Source: RUG563 sp045590215 (GTDB taxonomy: Bacteria; Bacillota; Clostridia; Christensenellales; Aristaeellaceae). From it: DNA of 64,000 nucleotides. The translations under genes were made by a program, and so were the position numbers. Below are positions 16,108 through 24,652 of the stretch, piece after piece. The notes under the pieces are model-generated. The model was not told where the DNA came from, searched no databases, and worked only from the letters and a program-made list of their open reading frames with translations. Position 1 is the stretch's first letter. Every line of letters begins with the position of its first letter. Location: the NCBI GenBank assembly GCA_045590215.1, contig JAZNQO010000029.1, positions 29,050-93,049 on the forward strand. The letters are read 5' to 3'.

Positions 16108-16171
16108 AGAAAAACGTTTCAGTTATGCTTGTCTAACTTCTTTCGTGATATTCGTAGAGGAGGTTTCCGTC

Positions 16172-16390
16172 ATGTCTGATACTCTTTTCAATGCACAAGA
16201 AGGAAAGGAATATATCATCCGCCGCATTGATACCGACGATGAAGAAATGAACGCCTTTCTCTTTTCTCTGGGCTGCTATTCCGGCGAACCTGTCACTTTG
16301 GTCTCCCGCAAAGGCAAAGGCCGTGTGATTTCCGTGAAAGATGCCCGGTATTGCATCGATGAAGAATTGGCGAACGCCATCATTATCTGA
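16172..16390 (+). CDS. feoA: Ferrous iron transport protein FeoA
   Basis: A 72-residue cytosolic SH3-like protein that supports FeoB-dependent Fe(II) import. YIIRRIDTDDEEMNAFLFSLGCYSGEPVTLV is the standard FeoA core, with the glycine and the conserved GCYSG turn. AGAGGAGG lies eight bases before the ATG. It precedes feoB by 127 bp with a partial terminator between them. Confidence 0.88.
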   Translation: MSDTLFNAQEGKEYIIRRIDTDDEEMNAFLFSLGCYSGEPVTLVSRKGKGRVISVKDARYCIDEELANAIII

Positions 16391-16403
16391 TTTCGTTTTT
16401 CCC

Positions 16404-16424
16404 GGCGGCAAAAAGCCGCCTTTT
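16404..16424 (+). terminator. Weak terminator or processing hairpin between feoA and feoB
   Basis: GGCGGC / GCCGCC stem with AAAAA loop, followed by only TTTT. Likely partial, making feoA transcripts more abundant than feoB. Confidence 0.5.
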
Positions 16425-16517
16425 CGCGGGTCAACAGTTTGTCCTTTCTAACTTTCATATCAATTCTGTCAAATCCGAAAGAGTTTGTCCAAATAAATTC
16501 ATTCCAAGGAGGAAAGT

Positions 16518-18536
16518 ATGAGAATCGCATTAACCGGGAATCCCAACAGCGGCAAAACCACCATGTATAACGCCCTGACAGGCCGCAATGAAAAGGTAGG
16601 CAACTGGGCTGGTGTGACCGTGGAAAAGAAAGAACATGCCATCAGGAAGGCATACTGCCCCGTGGGGCATGATGACCTCATCGCCGTTGACCTGCCCGGA
16701 GCTTATTCCATGAGCCCCTTCACCTCCGAAGAATCTATCACCAGCGGCTATGTCCGCAACGAAAACCCAGACGTAATCGTCAACATCGTGGACGCAACCA
16801 ATCTGAGCCGCAGTCTCTTTTTCACAACCCAGCTGCTGGAGCTTGGCATTCCCGTTGTGGTTGCGCTGAACAAAGCGGATGTCAACGTGAAAAAGCAAAA
16901 CAAGATCGATGCCGCTTCCCTGTCCGAAAAGCTGAATTGCCCTGTTATCGAAACCGTTTCCACCACCTCCAGCGGCCTGAAAAAAGTGATACAAGCTGCT
17001 GCCGAACAGGCAGGAAAAGGCCAGAAAGCCCCTTACCTGCAGGGTAATATTGACCTGACCAATAAGGAAGCTGTGGAAAAGGCGGATCGTGCCCGTTTCT
17101 CCTTTGTAAACAACATCGTGTCCCAAGTTGAAAAGCGCAAAACCCTTACGAAAAATACCAATTTTCAGGATAAGATTGATGCCGTCATCACTCACCCCAT
17201 TCTAGGGCTCGTGTTTTTCGCCTTGGTGATGTTCCTTGTGTTCCACATTTCCCAGTCCGACGGTGCATTGGGGCTTGGCGTATGGCTGGCAGATACGCTG
17301 GTTGCTTGGCTGGAAGGCTTCCAGGAAATTGTGCGCAGCTGGGTCAGCGGTGCTTCTGACATTTTGCAAACGCTGCTGGTGGACGGCGTCCTCGGCGGCC
17401 TGATTGCCGTGGTGGGCTTTTTGCCGCTGGTCATGGTCATGTATTTCCTCATCGCCCTTTTGGAAGACTGCGGCTATATGGCCCGTGTTTCCGTGGTATT
17501 GGATCCCATCTTCAAAAAAGTGGGGCTCAGCGGCAAATCCGTCATTCCTTTCGTTATCACCACAGGCTGCGCCATCCCCGGTGTCATGGCCTGCCGTACC
17601 ATCCGCAACGAGCGTGAACGCCGGGCAACGGCCATGCTGGCCCCCTTTATGCCTTGCGGTGCCAAGCTGCCGGTGATTGCCCTGTTTGCCGGGGCGTTCT
17701 TCTCCGATGCGTCTTGGGTGGGCGCACTGATGTATTTTGCCGGAATCGTGCTGATTTTCCTGGGTGCCCTGCTGGTCAATAAAATTGCCGGTCATAAGGC
17801 GCGCAAATCCTTCTTCATCATCGAGCTGCCAGAATATAAGCTGCCCAGTATCAAGCGTGCCTTTCTGTCCATGCTGAGCCGTGGATGGGCCTATATCGTC
17901 AAGGCCGGCACCATCATCCTCCTTTGCAATACCATCGTGCAGGTAATGCAGATGTTTAACTGGCAGTTCCAGCTGGTGCAAGAAGGTATGGAAAACACCT
18001 CCATCTTGGCCACCATCGCCCATCCCTTTGCGTATGTGCTGATTCCCATCGTGGGTTTCCATGCGTGGCAATTGGCCGCCGCCGCCGTAACAGGCTTCAT
18101 TGCCAAGGAAAACGTGGTGGGCACGCTGGCTGTGTGCTTTGGCATCTCCAACCTGATTGACACCGAAGAGCTGGCTCTCATGGAAAACGCTGGCACGGAA
18201 GTGGCTCTGGTCTTTGGCCTTACCAAAGCGGCTGCGCTGGCTTATCTCATGTTCAACCTCTTCACTCCCCCCTGCTTTGCGGCTATCGGTGCCATGAATA
18301 CCGAAATCAAGAGCAAAAAATGGCTCTTTGGCGGCATCGGCCTGCAGCTTGGCATCGGCTTCACGGTGGGCTATCTGGTTTACCAAATTGGCACGCTGAT
18401 CACCACCGGCTCCTTCGGCACAGGCTTTACCGCCGGGTTGATTGCCGTACTCACGATGGCCGGAATTCTTGTCCGTCTGATTCAGAATGCCAACCGCGGC
18501 CTGCAAAAAGAATATAACCTGAACAAGCAGGCCTGA
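16518..18536 (+). CDS. feoB: Ferrous iron transporter FeoB
   Basis: A 672-residue membrane GTPase that imports Fe(II). The N-terminal G domain shows G1 GNPNSGKT (residues 7-14), the G3-type DLPGAYSM and G4 NKAD. About ten membrane helices follow from roughly residue 230, with Gate motifs containing the conserved Cys segments GCAIPGVMACRT and FMPCGAKLPV. Length is normal for Firmicutes FeoB. AAGGAGG precedes the ATG. Operon with feoA and the small Cys-rich protein. Confidence 0.95.
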   Translation: MRIALTGNPNSGKTTMYNALTGRNEKVGNWAGVTVEKKEHAIRKAYCPVGHDDLIAVDLPGAYSMSPFTSEESITSGYVRNENPDVIVNIVDATNLSRSLFFTTQLLELGIPVVVALNKADVNVKKQNKIDAASLSEKLNCPVIETVSTTSSGLKKVIQAAAEQAGKGQKAPYLQGNIDLTNKEAVEKADRARFSFVNNIVSQVEKRKTLTKNTNFQDKIDAVITHPILGLVFFALVMFLVFHISQSDGALGLGVWLADTLVAWLEGFQEIVRSWVSGASDILQTLLVDGVLGGLIAVVGFLPLVMVMYFLIALLEDCGYMARVSVVLDPIFKKVGLSGKSVIPFVITTGCAIPGVMACRTIRNERERRATAMLAPFMPCGAKLPVIALFAGAFFSDASWVGALMYFAGIVLIFLGALLVNKIAGHKARKSFFIIELPEYKLPSIKRAFLSMLSRGWAYIVKAGTIILLCNTIVQVMQMFNWQFQLVQEGMENTSILATIAHPFAYVLIPIVGFHAWQLAAAAVTGFIAKENVVGTLAVCFGISNLIDTEELALMENAGTEVALVFGLTKAAALAYLMFNLFTPPCFAAIGAMNTEIKSKKWLFGGIGLQLGIGFTVGYLVYQIGTLITTGSFGTGFTAGLIAVLTMAGILVRLIQNANRGLQKEYNLNKQA

Positions 18537-18554
18537 CCTATGAAGGAGAACGCC

Positions 18555-18710
18555 ATGACAAACATAATCCTCATTTTGATTCTTGCCGCCATCGTCGGCT
18601 TTGCTGCTTTCTATATCATCAGGGAAAAGAAGCGTGGACGCAAGTGCATCGGATGCCCCTATGCCTGTAAGAAGGGCGCATCTTGCCCTTGCCACAGCGG
18701 TGAAAATTAA
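18555..18710 (+). CDS. FeoB-associated Cys-rich membrane protein
   Basis: A 51-residue protein: one N-terminal membrane helix (MTNIILILILAAIVGFAAFY) followed by a basic stretch and five cysteines (CIGCPYACKK...CPC). Small proteins of this form commonly follow feoB in Clostridia and may help iron handling or FeoB assembly. It starts 18 bp after the feoB stop behind AAGGAG. Confidence 0.85.
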   Translation: MTNIILILILAAIVGFAAFYIIREKKRGRKCIGCPYACKKGASCPCHSGEN

Positions 18711-18720
18711 ATAAGTTCTA

Positions 18721-18755
18721 AAGGCAGACGCTCCCCCCTTGCATCTGCCTTTTTC
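18721..18755 (+). terminator. Terminator of the feo operon
   Basis: Stem AAGGCAGA / TCTGCCTT followed by T5 overlap. Confidence 0.75.
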
Positions 18756-18756
18756 G

Positions 18757-18785
18757 TTGAATTTCCATCCCTGCCGTGCTATAAT
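18757..18785 (+). promoter_or_regulatory. Promoter of the hydroxyacid dehydrogenase gene
   Basis: TTGAAT (18757-18762), 17-bp spacer, TATAAT (18780-18785). Confidence 0.65.
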
Positions 18786-18839
18786 GAGCAAACAGAAACG
18801 TGCTTTTGCTTTCCCTCATTTTCCTTGCAGGAGGTACTC

Positions 18840-19781
18840 ATGGCTGTTATTCTTATCACCCACTTCATCCCCGGCGACGGCTTTCGCTCCTTGGCCGGGC
18901 ACGAAATCATCATGCCCCCTTCCCTCACCGCCTTTTCGGAAGCGGAGCTCATGCAATATGCGCCGCAGGCGGATGCCATCGTGGCCGGCGGCAGGGTATC
19001 GGGCGATGTGATCCGGGCATCGAAACGCCTGAAAATCATCGCCAATTATGGCGCCGGATACGACAGTGTGGATATCCAGACGGCGAAAGAGATGGGCATT
19101 CCCGTCACCAATATCCCGGACAGCGTCACGCAGGACACCGCAGAGCTGGCCATGGGGCTGATGCTTTCCGTCAGTCGTCGCATCGGGGAAATGAACCTGC
19201 GCCTGCGTAAAGAAGCCCCGGAAAGCCTCTTTGGCATGGGACGCCATATGGGGCAAAGCCTCCGGGGCAAGGTGCTGGGCATTTTCGGCTGCGGCCGCAT
19301 CGGCAGCCGTACGGCAGAATTGGCCAAGGCCTTTGGCATGCAGGTGATGGGCTATTCCAGAAGCGGCTGCAACCCTGCCGTTGCCACCCCCGTTGCCATG
19401 GAAGAGCTGCTGGAGAAAGCGGATATTCTGTCCCTCCATTGTCCCCTGACCACCGAAACAAAGGGCATCATCAACGCTGCCGCCTTTGCCAAAATGAAAA
19501 AAGGCTCCCTGCTCATCAACACCGCAAGGGGTGCCGTGGTGGACACGGAAGCCTTGCTGCAAGCACTGGCAGACGGCACCATCGCCGGAGCCGGGCTGGA
19601 TGTGTTCCCAGAGGAACCTCATGTGCCCAAAGAGCTGCTAAATCACGACCGGGTGGTTTGCACACCCCATATCGGCACCAACACCCTGCTCGCCCGCTGC
19701 GAAATGGCGGAAGCCTGCGCTAAAAGAATCTTGGATGTATTTCAAGGAAAGCGGCCAGAAAACATCGTAAACGGCCTGTAA
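18840..19781 (+). CDS. D-2-hydroxyacid dehydrogenase (NAD-binding)
   Basis: A 313-residue NAD(P)-dependent dehydrogenase of the phosphoglycerate/glyoxylate/D-lactate group. The Rossmann motif is GIFGCGRIGSRTAELA. The catalytic triad is present as Arg in NTARGAVVD, Glu in FPEEPHVP and His in TPHIGTNT. The substrate could be glyoxylate, hydroxypyruvate or 2-keto acids; specificity cannot be assigned. Start is the ATG at 18840 behind GCAGGAGG; an upstream in-frame TTG lies inside the ribosome site region and is rejected. Monocistronic. Confidence 0.87.
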   Translation: MAVILITHFIPGDGFRSLAGHEIIMPPSLTAFSEAELMQYAPQADAIVAGGRVSGDVIRASKRLKIIANYGAGYDSVDIQTAKEMGIPVTNIPDSVTQDTAELAMGLMLSVSRRIGEMNLRLRKEAPESLFGMGRHMGQSLRGKVLGIFGCGRIGSRTAELAKAFGMQVMGYSRSGCNPAVATPVAMEELLEKADILSLHCPLTTETKGIINAAAFAKMKKGSLLINTARGAVVDTEALLQALADGTIAGAGLDVFPEEPHVPKELLNHDRVVCTPHIGTNTLLARCEMAEACAKRILDVFQGKRPENIVNGL

Positions 19782-19793
19782 AAACCAAATGAA

Positions 19794-19843
19794 AAAAGCA
19801 CTGTCTCCGCTGGCCATCAGGCTTCTGGAAACAGTGCTTTTTG
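19794..19843. terminator. Bidirectional terminator
   Basis: AAAAGCACTGT / ACAGTGCTTTT stem with T-runs on both sides, between the convergent dehydrogenase and xylanase genes. Confidence 0.8.
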
Positions 19844-19851
19844 CTTATGCT

Positions 19852-21378
19852 TTATTCTTCGGGGGTTGCGGCTTCTGCCACGGCAAAGAACGCTTCCTTG
19901 GGACGAATCTTCAAATCGAACAGCAGCGGATATTCATCGCTGCGCCAGCTGCGGTCGTCCGTCACGCCCCACACCTGCACAGCCTCCATCTGATCGGCAA
20001 ATTCCACAAACAGCTTCATCAGCTGCTTAAATTTATCCGCCTGCACCGTCCGCTGAATGGAATTATCGCCAGAGATGCCGATGTCCAGTTCGCTGACACG
20101 CAGCTTCAGCCCCTTGGCAGCAATCTTATTCAACGCCGTGCGCACCTGACCGATGGTGGGCGTGCCGGTGGAATAATGGCACTGGAAGCCGTAGCCGTCG
20201 ATATTGCCGTCTGCCACCAGGCTATCCAGCAAATTGCAAATGCCGGTAAGCTTGGGCTCATAAGGCGTGGAATAATCGTTGTAATACAGCAGGCAGCCTT
20301 CGGGGGCATACTTCCTGGCATATTCAAAGGCACGGTTCACAAAATCCTGCCCCACAACCTTCGTCCAGTTGGAAGTACGCAGCTGGGTGCTGCCATCCGC
20401 CACCGCTTCGTTCACCACGTCCCAGGAGACGATCAGGCCGGGGTAATTGGCTTCGGTATATTCAAACACCAGCCGGATATAGTTTTCCAGCCGGGCCAGC
20501 ATCACTTCACGGGTCACATAAGGTTTGCTGGTATCATAACCTTCGTGGAAGAAGGCAGCAGGCGTCTGGCTGTGCCAAGCCAACACATGGCCGTGCACCT
20601 TGATGCCGTTCTTCTGGCAATAATCCAGCATGGGCTTGGCAGCATTGAACTTCACCGCCACGGCGGTTTCATCTTCCTTGGCCAAGTTGCGGCTGGCAGC
20701 CACGTCCAAAACAGCATCCGGTTTCAGTTCGTTTTCGTGGGTCAGGATATTATACTGATCCTTCACAACCGCCATCCGCTTGCTGTCAGACAGCATATTC
20801 TGGGGCAGGCAGCCGCCGAAATCGAAGTAAGGGGCATAGAGCTCATACAGAGAGGGCAGCACTTCATCATAAGAAGCGTTGGCCTTTTCCACAGTGATGT
20901 TCCGGATGGCATAATCCAGCGTGCCATTCCCAGCCGTTTCCACATAGAGAATATAATTGTCAAATTCAGCAGGAGTAAACTTGCCGCTGAATTCCACCCA
21001 TTCGCCCTTCTTCGCCGTCACAGTTTGCAGGTTTTCATAGGTTTCCTGGCCGTCCTTGCTATGCGCCATGGAGAGGATAAAATCAGCCGTATCCAGTGTC
21101 ATCTGACGCACTTCAAGGGAATAAGAATATTCCGTGCCGGGCTGGAAATTGAATTCCTTGGCAATGGAATTCCAAGGCTCGGTACGGCCTTTGATGTTCA
21201 GCATATTGGCAACCAGATTCAGCTTGGCACCGCCGTCTGCGCTCCGGGCGTGCCAGCCTTCCATATCGCCCCATTCAAATACTGCGCTATAGCTGGTCAA
21301 ATATTCTTCCTCTGCCATAACGGAAAACACCGGCAGCATCATCACCAGCACCAGCAAAAGGGAAATAAGTTTCTTCAT
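19852..21378 (-). CDS. Secreted endo-1,4-beta-xylanase, GH10, with N-terminal carbohydrate-binding module
   Basis: A 508-residue enzyme that cleaves xylan backbones outside the cell. Signal peptide 1-22. A CBM4/9/22-type beta-sandwich spans about 26-165 (WHARSADGG to LDYAIRNITVEKA). The GH10 barrel covers about 170-500. The acid/base is Glu324 in SWDVVNEAV and the nucleophile Glu430 in LRVSELDIG; HGHVLAWHSQTP and VWGVTDDRSWR are conserved subsite segments. No dockerin, SLH domain or sortase motif is visible, so it is probably released. AAGGAAGG precedes the start. Its own promoter lies upstream. Confidence 0.95.
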   Translation of the reverse strand: MKKLISLLLVLVMMLPVFSVMAEEEYLTSYSAVFEWGDMEGWHARSADGGAKLNLVANMLNIKGRTEPWNSIAKEFNFQPGTEYSYSLEVRQMTLDTADFILSMAHSKDGQETYENLQTVTAKKGEWVEFSGKFTPAEFDNYILYVETAGNGTLDYAIRNITVEKANASYDEVLPSLYELYAPYFDFGGCLPQNMLSDSKRMAVVKDQYNILTHENELKPDAVLDVAASRNLAKEDETAVAVKFNAAKPMLDYCQKNGIKVHGHVLAWHSQTPAAFFHEGYDTSKPYVTREVMLARLENYIRLVFEYTEANYPGLIVSWDVVNEAVADGSTQLRTSNWTKVVGQDFVNRAFEYARKYAPEGCLLYYNDYSTPYEPKLTGICNLLDSLVADGNIDGYGFQCHYSTGTPTIGQVRTALNKIAAKGLKLRVSELDIGISGDNSIQRTVQADKFKQLMKLFVEFADQMEAVQVWGVTDDRSWRSDEYPLLFDLKIRPKEAFFAVAEAATPEE

Positions 21379-21410
21379 AGAAACACCTTCCTTTATATCT
21401 TTCTGTCCTC

Positions 21411-21439
21411 ATTATAGAAGAAAATGGCTCATTTGTCAT
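21411..21439 (-). promoter_or_regulatory. Promoter of the xylanase gene
   Basis: Minus strand ATGACA (21439-21434), 17-bp spacer, TATAAT (21416-21411). Confidence 0.6.
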
Positions 21440-21489
21440 GTGCAAAATGCGCTGTTTTCTGGACAGATATGACGAACTTGCTCCCTTTT

Positions 21490-22908
21490 TCAGGGAAATT
21501 GCAGATACCGGCTCATCACATAGCCCGTCTGTTCTTTATATTTCACCATGGTCCATATCTCGCCCCGGAGCAGCACTTCCACCTTCGACCCTTTGGAAAG
21601 AGTGCGCAAAGCTGCCGCTTCGGTAGTGGGCTTTTCTCTCATCCGCACATTGGACGCAGCCTTTGCCGTGATGCCGAAAGTTTCCATGGGCTCCAAAACG
21701 CCTCCATCATTCCAGATAACAATCAGCCGCCCGTCATCCAGCATACATACAAATCTGTCCGGGTATTCCGCATCAAATTCCCAGTGGGTTTCCACGCCCA
21801 CCACTGTCATTTCCGTCCCGGCAGGCAGTTTTTCGCCATCCCAGCTTGCCCGGTATTCCCTACCCATGTTGCCGCCGAAAACATCCTTCGTCAGCCGCAC
21901 ACGAGCGCAGCCGCTTTCCACGTTTTCGGCCTCTTCGCCAAAGGCCAGATACTCCAATTGCACAACGCCGAAATAATTGGTGCTGTCCCCCGGGCCGCCG
22001 ATATACACGCTAGCCCAATCTTCTGTACGGGAAGATACCTGCACCTTGGCTCCGGCGCACAATTTCACAATCACACCAGCATCCGCATCCGCGAAGCTAC
22101 GCACATTCAGCCGGTTCAGCCGCTCGCTGGATTTCACCACCGCATAATCAATCTCGTGATTGCCGTGTGGATCCAGAAAACGGGTTTGAATGAAGTTGCC
22201 GTAATGGGGAGCCGTCAATTGCGCCCAATCGCCCAGATACCGCAAGACTTTCACCTGCGTTCCGTTCTCCACCTTACGGGCATCGCTGTCCGCATAGCCG
22301 GTGGCGGATGCGTTGAGCAGCAGGTCGTCTCCGTTTGTGAACACCGTTTTCGTTTCAACGGCAAAGGAAGTGTTATGATAGCTTTCCGCATAGGAAAGCT
22401 CCCGGTATTTCTGCACAGAAGTTTTCGGCACAAAGCCGCAAATGCCACCGTCTTCCACATAATAATCGTCGCCGAATTCGCCGCACACCTTCATCAGCGT
22501 GCCTTTCAGGTGCCGGGCGGTCAGGTGCTTATGGCCGGGGGTGGTATAAAGCGGTGCTTCTTCCGCCACTACCTCGGCCAGAAAGATGCCGCTGTCTATC
22601 TGCATTTCTTCAGCGGACATACTCCAATGATCTTTGGGCAATTTTTCCTGCGCTTTTTTCTGATTCAGCCACACGGTATAGTCCACAGTCAGAAAGCAGC
22701 TGTAACGGTCATTGGTTTCTTCCAAAGAAAGGCTGCCGTCATAGCCGTTATACAAAATGCCGCAGGCGTCCTTCGCCCCGGAAGAAGCATACACATACAC
22801 ACCTTTTCCTTCCGTTGCAACCGTCACGCCGTTCCATCCCGCCTGCGCCCAAGCGCAAAAAATGACCAGCAGGCAAACAGTAAAAAGCATCGTCTTTCCT
22901 ATCTTCAT
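21490..22908 (-). CDS. Secreted multi-SH3b-domain protein
   Basis: A 472-residue exported protein with a signal peptide (about 1-23, ending AWAQA). At least three SH3-like segments can be seen: YTTPGHKHLTARHLKGTLMK, the RLNVRSFADADAGVIVKL block, and the C-terminal ASNVRMREKPTTEAAALRTL through GYVMSRYL. The spacer around 80-120 is helical. Such proteins usually bind peptidoglycan or cell-surface ligands; no catalytic domain was found. It lies behind the xylanase on the same strand but upstream of its promoter, so it is probably transcribed separately. Confidence 0.75.
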   Translation of the reverse strand: MKIGKTMLFTVCLLVIFCAWAQAGWNGVTVATEGKGVYVYASSGAKDACGILYNGYDGSLSLEETNDRYSCFLTVDYTVWLNQKKAQEKLPKDHWSMSAEEMQIDSGIFLAEVVAEEAPLYTTPGHKHLTARHLKGTLMKVCGEFGDDYYVEDGGICGFVPKTSVQKYRELSYAESYHNTSFAVETKTVFTNGDDLLLNASATGYADSDARKVENGTQVKVLRYLGDWAQLTAPHYGNFIQTRFLDPHGNHEIDYAVVKSSERLNRLNVRSFADADAGVIVKLCAGAKVQVSSRTEDWASVYIGGPGDSTNYFGVVQLEYLAFGEEAENVESGCARVRLTKDVFGGNMGREYRASWDGEKLPAGTEMTVVGVETHWEFDAEYPDRFVCMLDDGRLIVIWNDGGVLEPMETFGITAKAASNVRMREKPTTEAAALRTLSKGSKVEVLLRGEIWTMVKYKEQTGYVMSRYLQFP

Positions 22909-23050
22909 CGTTCATTTCCTCCGTTTTTCATTTTCATCTATATAACGAATCTCTTTCCATTTTTCTTCCATCTTCATCAATATTTATTATTCTATCCATG
23001 TGTGTTCATTCCTGTCATCCCTTGGGGCGAAAATTTCATCTTTCCCCCAC

Positions 23051-23079
23051 TTGCTATCGGTTCACAAAAGCCTTATAAT
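23051..23079 (+). promoter_or_regulatory. Promoter of pgi
   Basis: TTGCTA (23051-23056), 17-bp spacer, TATAAT (23074-23079), about 68 bp before the start. Confidence 0.7.
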
Positions 23080-23146
23080 ATAGTATGGTGGTAATTGTGG
23101 GCAAAATAATTACACCACAAATGTTAAATGACAGGAGCAGAAAACA

Positions 23147-24484
23147 ATGGCAATGAATTTGAAAATGACCGGCGTCAAGGGCTTCATCGAACAGCGTGAA
23201 CTGGATAACCTTTCCCCCATTCTGGATACCGTCAATGAACAGCTGGTTTCTCTGAAGGGTGCCGGCAATGATTTCCTGGGCTGGCTGGATCTGCCCGTGA
23301 ACTATGATAAGGAAGAATTCGTCCGCATTCAGAAGGCTGCTGAAAAAATTCAGAAGGACAGCGACGTGCTGGTGGTCATCGGCATCGGCGGTTCTTATCT
23401 GGGTGCCCGTGCAGCTATCGAATTCTGCAAGGGTCAGATGTATAACGGTATTCGGGAAGAAGGCATTCCGGAAATTTATTTCGCCGGGAACAACATCTCT
23501 TCCTCTTACCTCAACGATATCGTGAAAATCATTGGCAACCGTGATTTCTCCGTGAATATCATCTCCAAGTCCGGCACCACCACCGAACCTGCCATCGCTT
23601 TCCGCCTTTTCAAAAAAATGCTGGAAGAAAAGTATGGCAAGGAAGGTGCCAAAGGCCGCATCTATGCCACCACCGATAAAGCCCGCGGTGCCCTCAAAAA
23701 CCTGTGCAACGCCGAAGGCTATGAAACCTTCGTAGTGCCGGATGATGTGGGCGGCCGCTTCTCCGTGCTGACCGCTGTGGGTCTGCTTCCCATCGCCGCT
23801 GCCGGGATCAACATCGAAGACATGATGAAGGGTGCTCAGGAAGCTCGCATCGCCTGCAGCGAAAAGGATATGGCGCAAAACCCCGCTTATCAGTACGCCG
23901 CGGTGCGTAACATCCTCTATCGCAAGGGCAAGAACACCGAAATTCTGGTCAACTATGAACCTGCCCTCACCATGATGGGCGAATGGTTCAAGCAGCTCTA
24001 CGCCGAAAGCGAAGGCAAGGATCAAAAGGGCATCTTCCCCACCGCCGCCAACTTCTCTACTGACCTCCACTCCATCGGCCAGTTCATTCAGGACGGCACC
24101 CGGAACCTCTTTGAAACCGTCATCTGGGTCAATGAACCCCGTTCCGAAGTGTTCATCGAAGAAGCAGACGAGGATATCGACGGCCTCAATTATCTGGCCG
24201 GCAAGTCTGTCCAGTTCGTCAATTCCAAAGCCTATCAGGGCACGCTCATGGCGCATATGGACGGCGGCACCCCCAATATCATCTTGGAAATCGGTGCTGC
24301 TGACGCTTATCACTTCGGCTTCCTTGTGTACTTCTTTGAAAAGGCCTGCGGCCTCTCCGGCTATATGCTGGGCGTCAATCCCTTTGATCAGCCCGGCGTG
24401 GAAGCCTATAAGAAGAATATGTTCGCCCTGCTTGGCAAACCCGGCTTTGAAGCCCGTAAGGCTGAACTGGAAGCCCGCCTGTAA
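23147..24484 (+). CDS. pgi: Glucose-6-phosphate isomerase
   Basis: A 445-residue enzyme interconverting glucose-6-phosphate and fructose-6-phosphate. Both family signatures are present: the sugar-isomerase segment VVIGIGGSYLGARAAIEF, the phosphate-binding ISKSGTTTEPAIAFR, and the C-terminal GYMLGVNPFDQPGVEAYK. The catalytic Glu lies in the NLFETVIWV region and the catalytic Lys in QPGVEAYKK. Length of about 445 is the short bacterial form. ACAGGAG precedes the start. Confidence 0.95.
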   Translation: MAMNLKMTGVKGFIEQRELDNLSPILDTVNEQLVSLKGAGNDFLGWLDLPVNYDKEEFVRIQKAAEKIQKDSDVLVVIGIGGSYLGARAAIEFCKGQMYNGIREEGIPEIYFAGNNISSSYLNDIVKIIGNRDFSVNIISKSGTTTEPAIAFRLFKKMLEEKYGKEGAKGRIYATTDKARGALKNLCNAEGYETFVVPDDVGGRFSVLTAVGLLPIAAAGINIEDMMKGAQEARIACSEKDMAQNPAYQYAAVRNILYRKGKNTEILVNYEPALTMMGEWFKQLYAESEGKDQKGIFPTAANFSTDLHSIGQFIQDGTRNLFETVIWVNEPRSEVFIEEADEDIDGLNYLAGKSVQFVNSKAYQGTLMAHMDGGTPNIILEIGAADAYHFGFLVYFFEKACGLSGYMLGVNPFDQPGVEAYKKNMFALLGKPGFEARKAELEARL

Positions 24485-24496
24485 GGAAATCAATGG

Positions 24497-24523
24497 AAGG
24501 AGAGTTCGTGCTCTCCTTCTTTT
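24497..24523 (+). terminator. Terminator of pgi
   Basis: AAGGAGAG / CTCTCCTT stem with TTCGTG loop, then CTTTT. Confidence 0.75.
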
Positions 24524-24543
24524 ATTGCAGAAACAACGTTTTA

Positions 24544-24642
24544 TGAGGGGCTCTGCCCTTCACGCTCCCAGTCCTATGCCTACGGGTGTCCAGAGGGTGA
24601 TGCCCTTTGGCGCAAGCGTTTGAGGGCTGCAAAGCCCTCAAA
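24544..24642. repeat. Palindrome-rich intergenic segment (REP-like)
   Basis: Contains GGGGCTCTGCCC, an interior with CCAGAGGGTGATGCCC, and TTTGAGGGCT / AGCCCTCAAA, all built from GGGC/GCCC arms. It reads like a dispersed palindromic element of gut Clostridia, but copy number cannot be tested here. No gene is present. Confidence 0.35.
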
Positions 24643-24652
24643 AGGAGTAACC

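Noticed and set aside
16391..16517. NiCo (czcD) riboswitch in the feo region
   Set aside because: The conserved loops of that class were not found; only a short GC hairpin with a weak T run is present.
17202..18791. 529-codon minus-strand frame opposite feoB
   Set aside because: Antisense shadow with low-complexity His/Gly/Gln content; feoB is certain.
19789..21417. 542-codon plus-strand frame opposite the xylanase
   Set aside because: Antisense shadow that also begins within a terminator.
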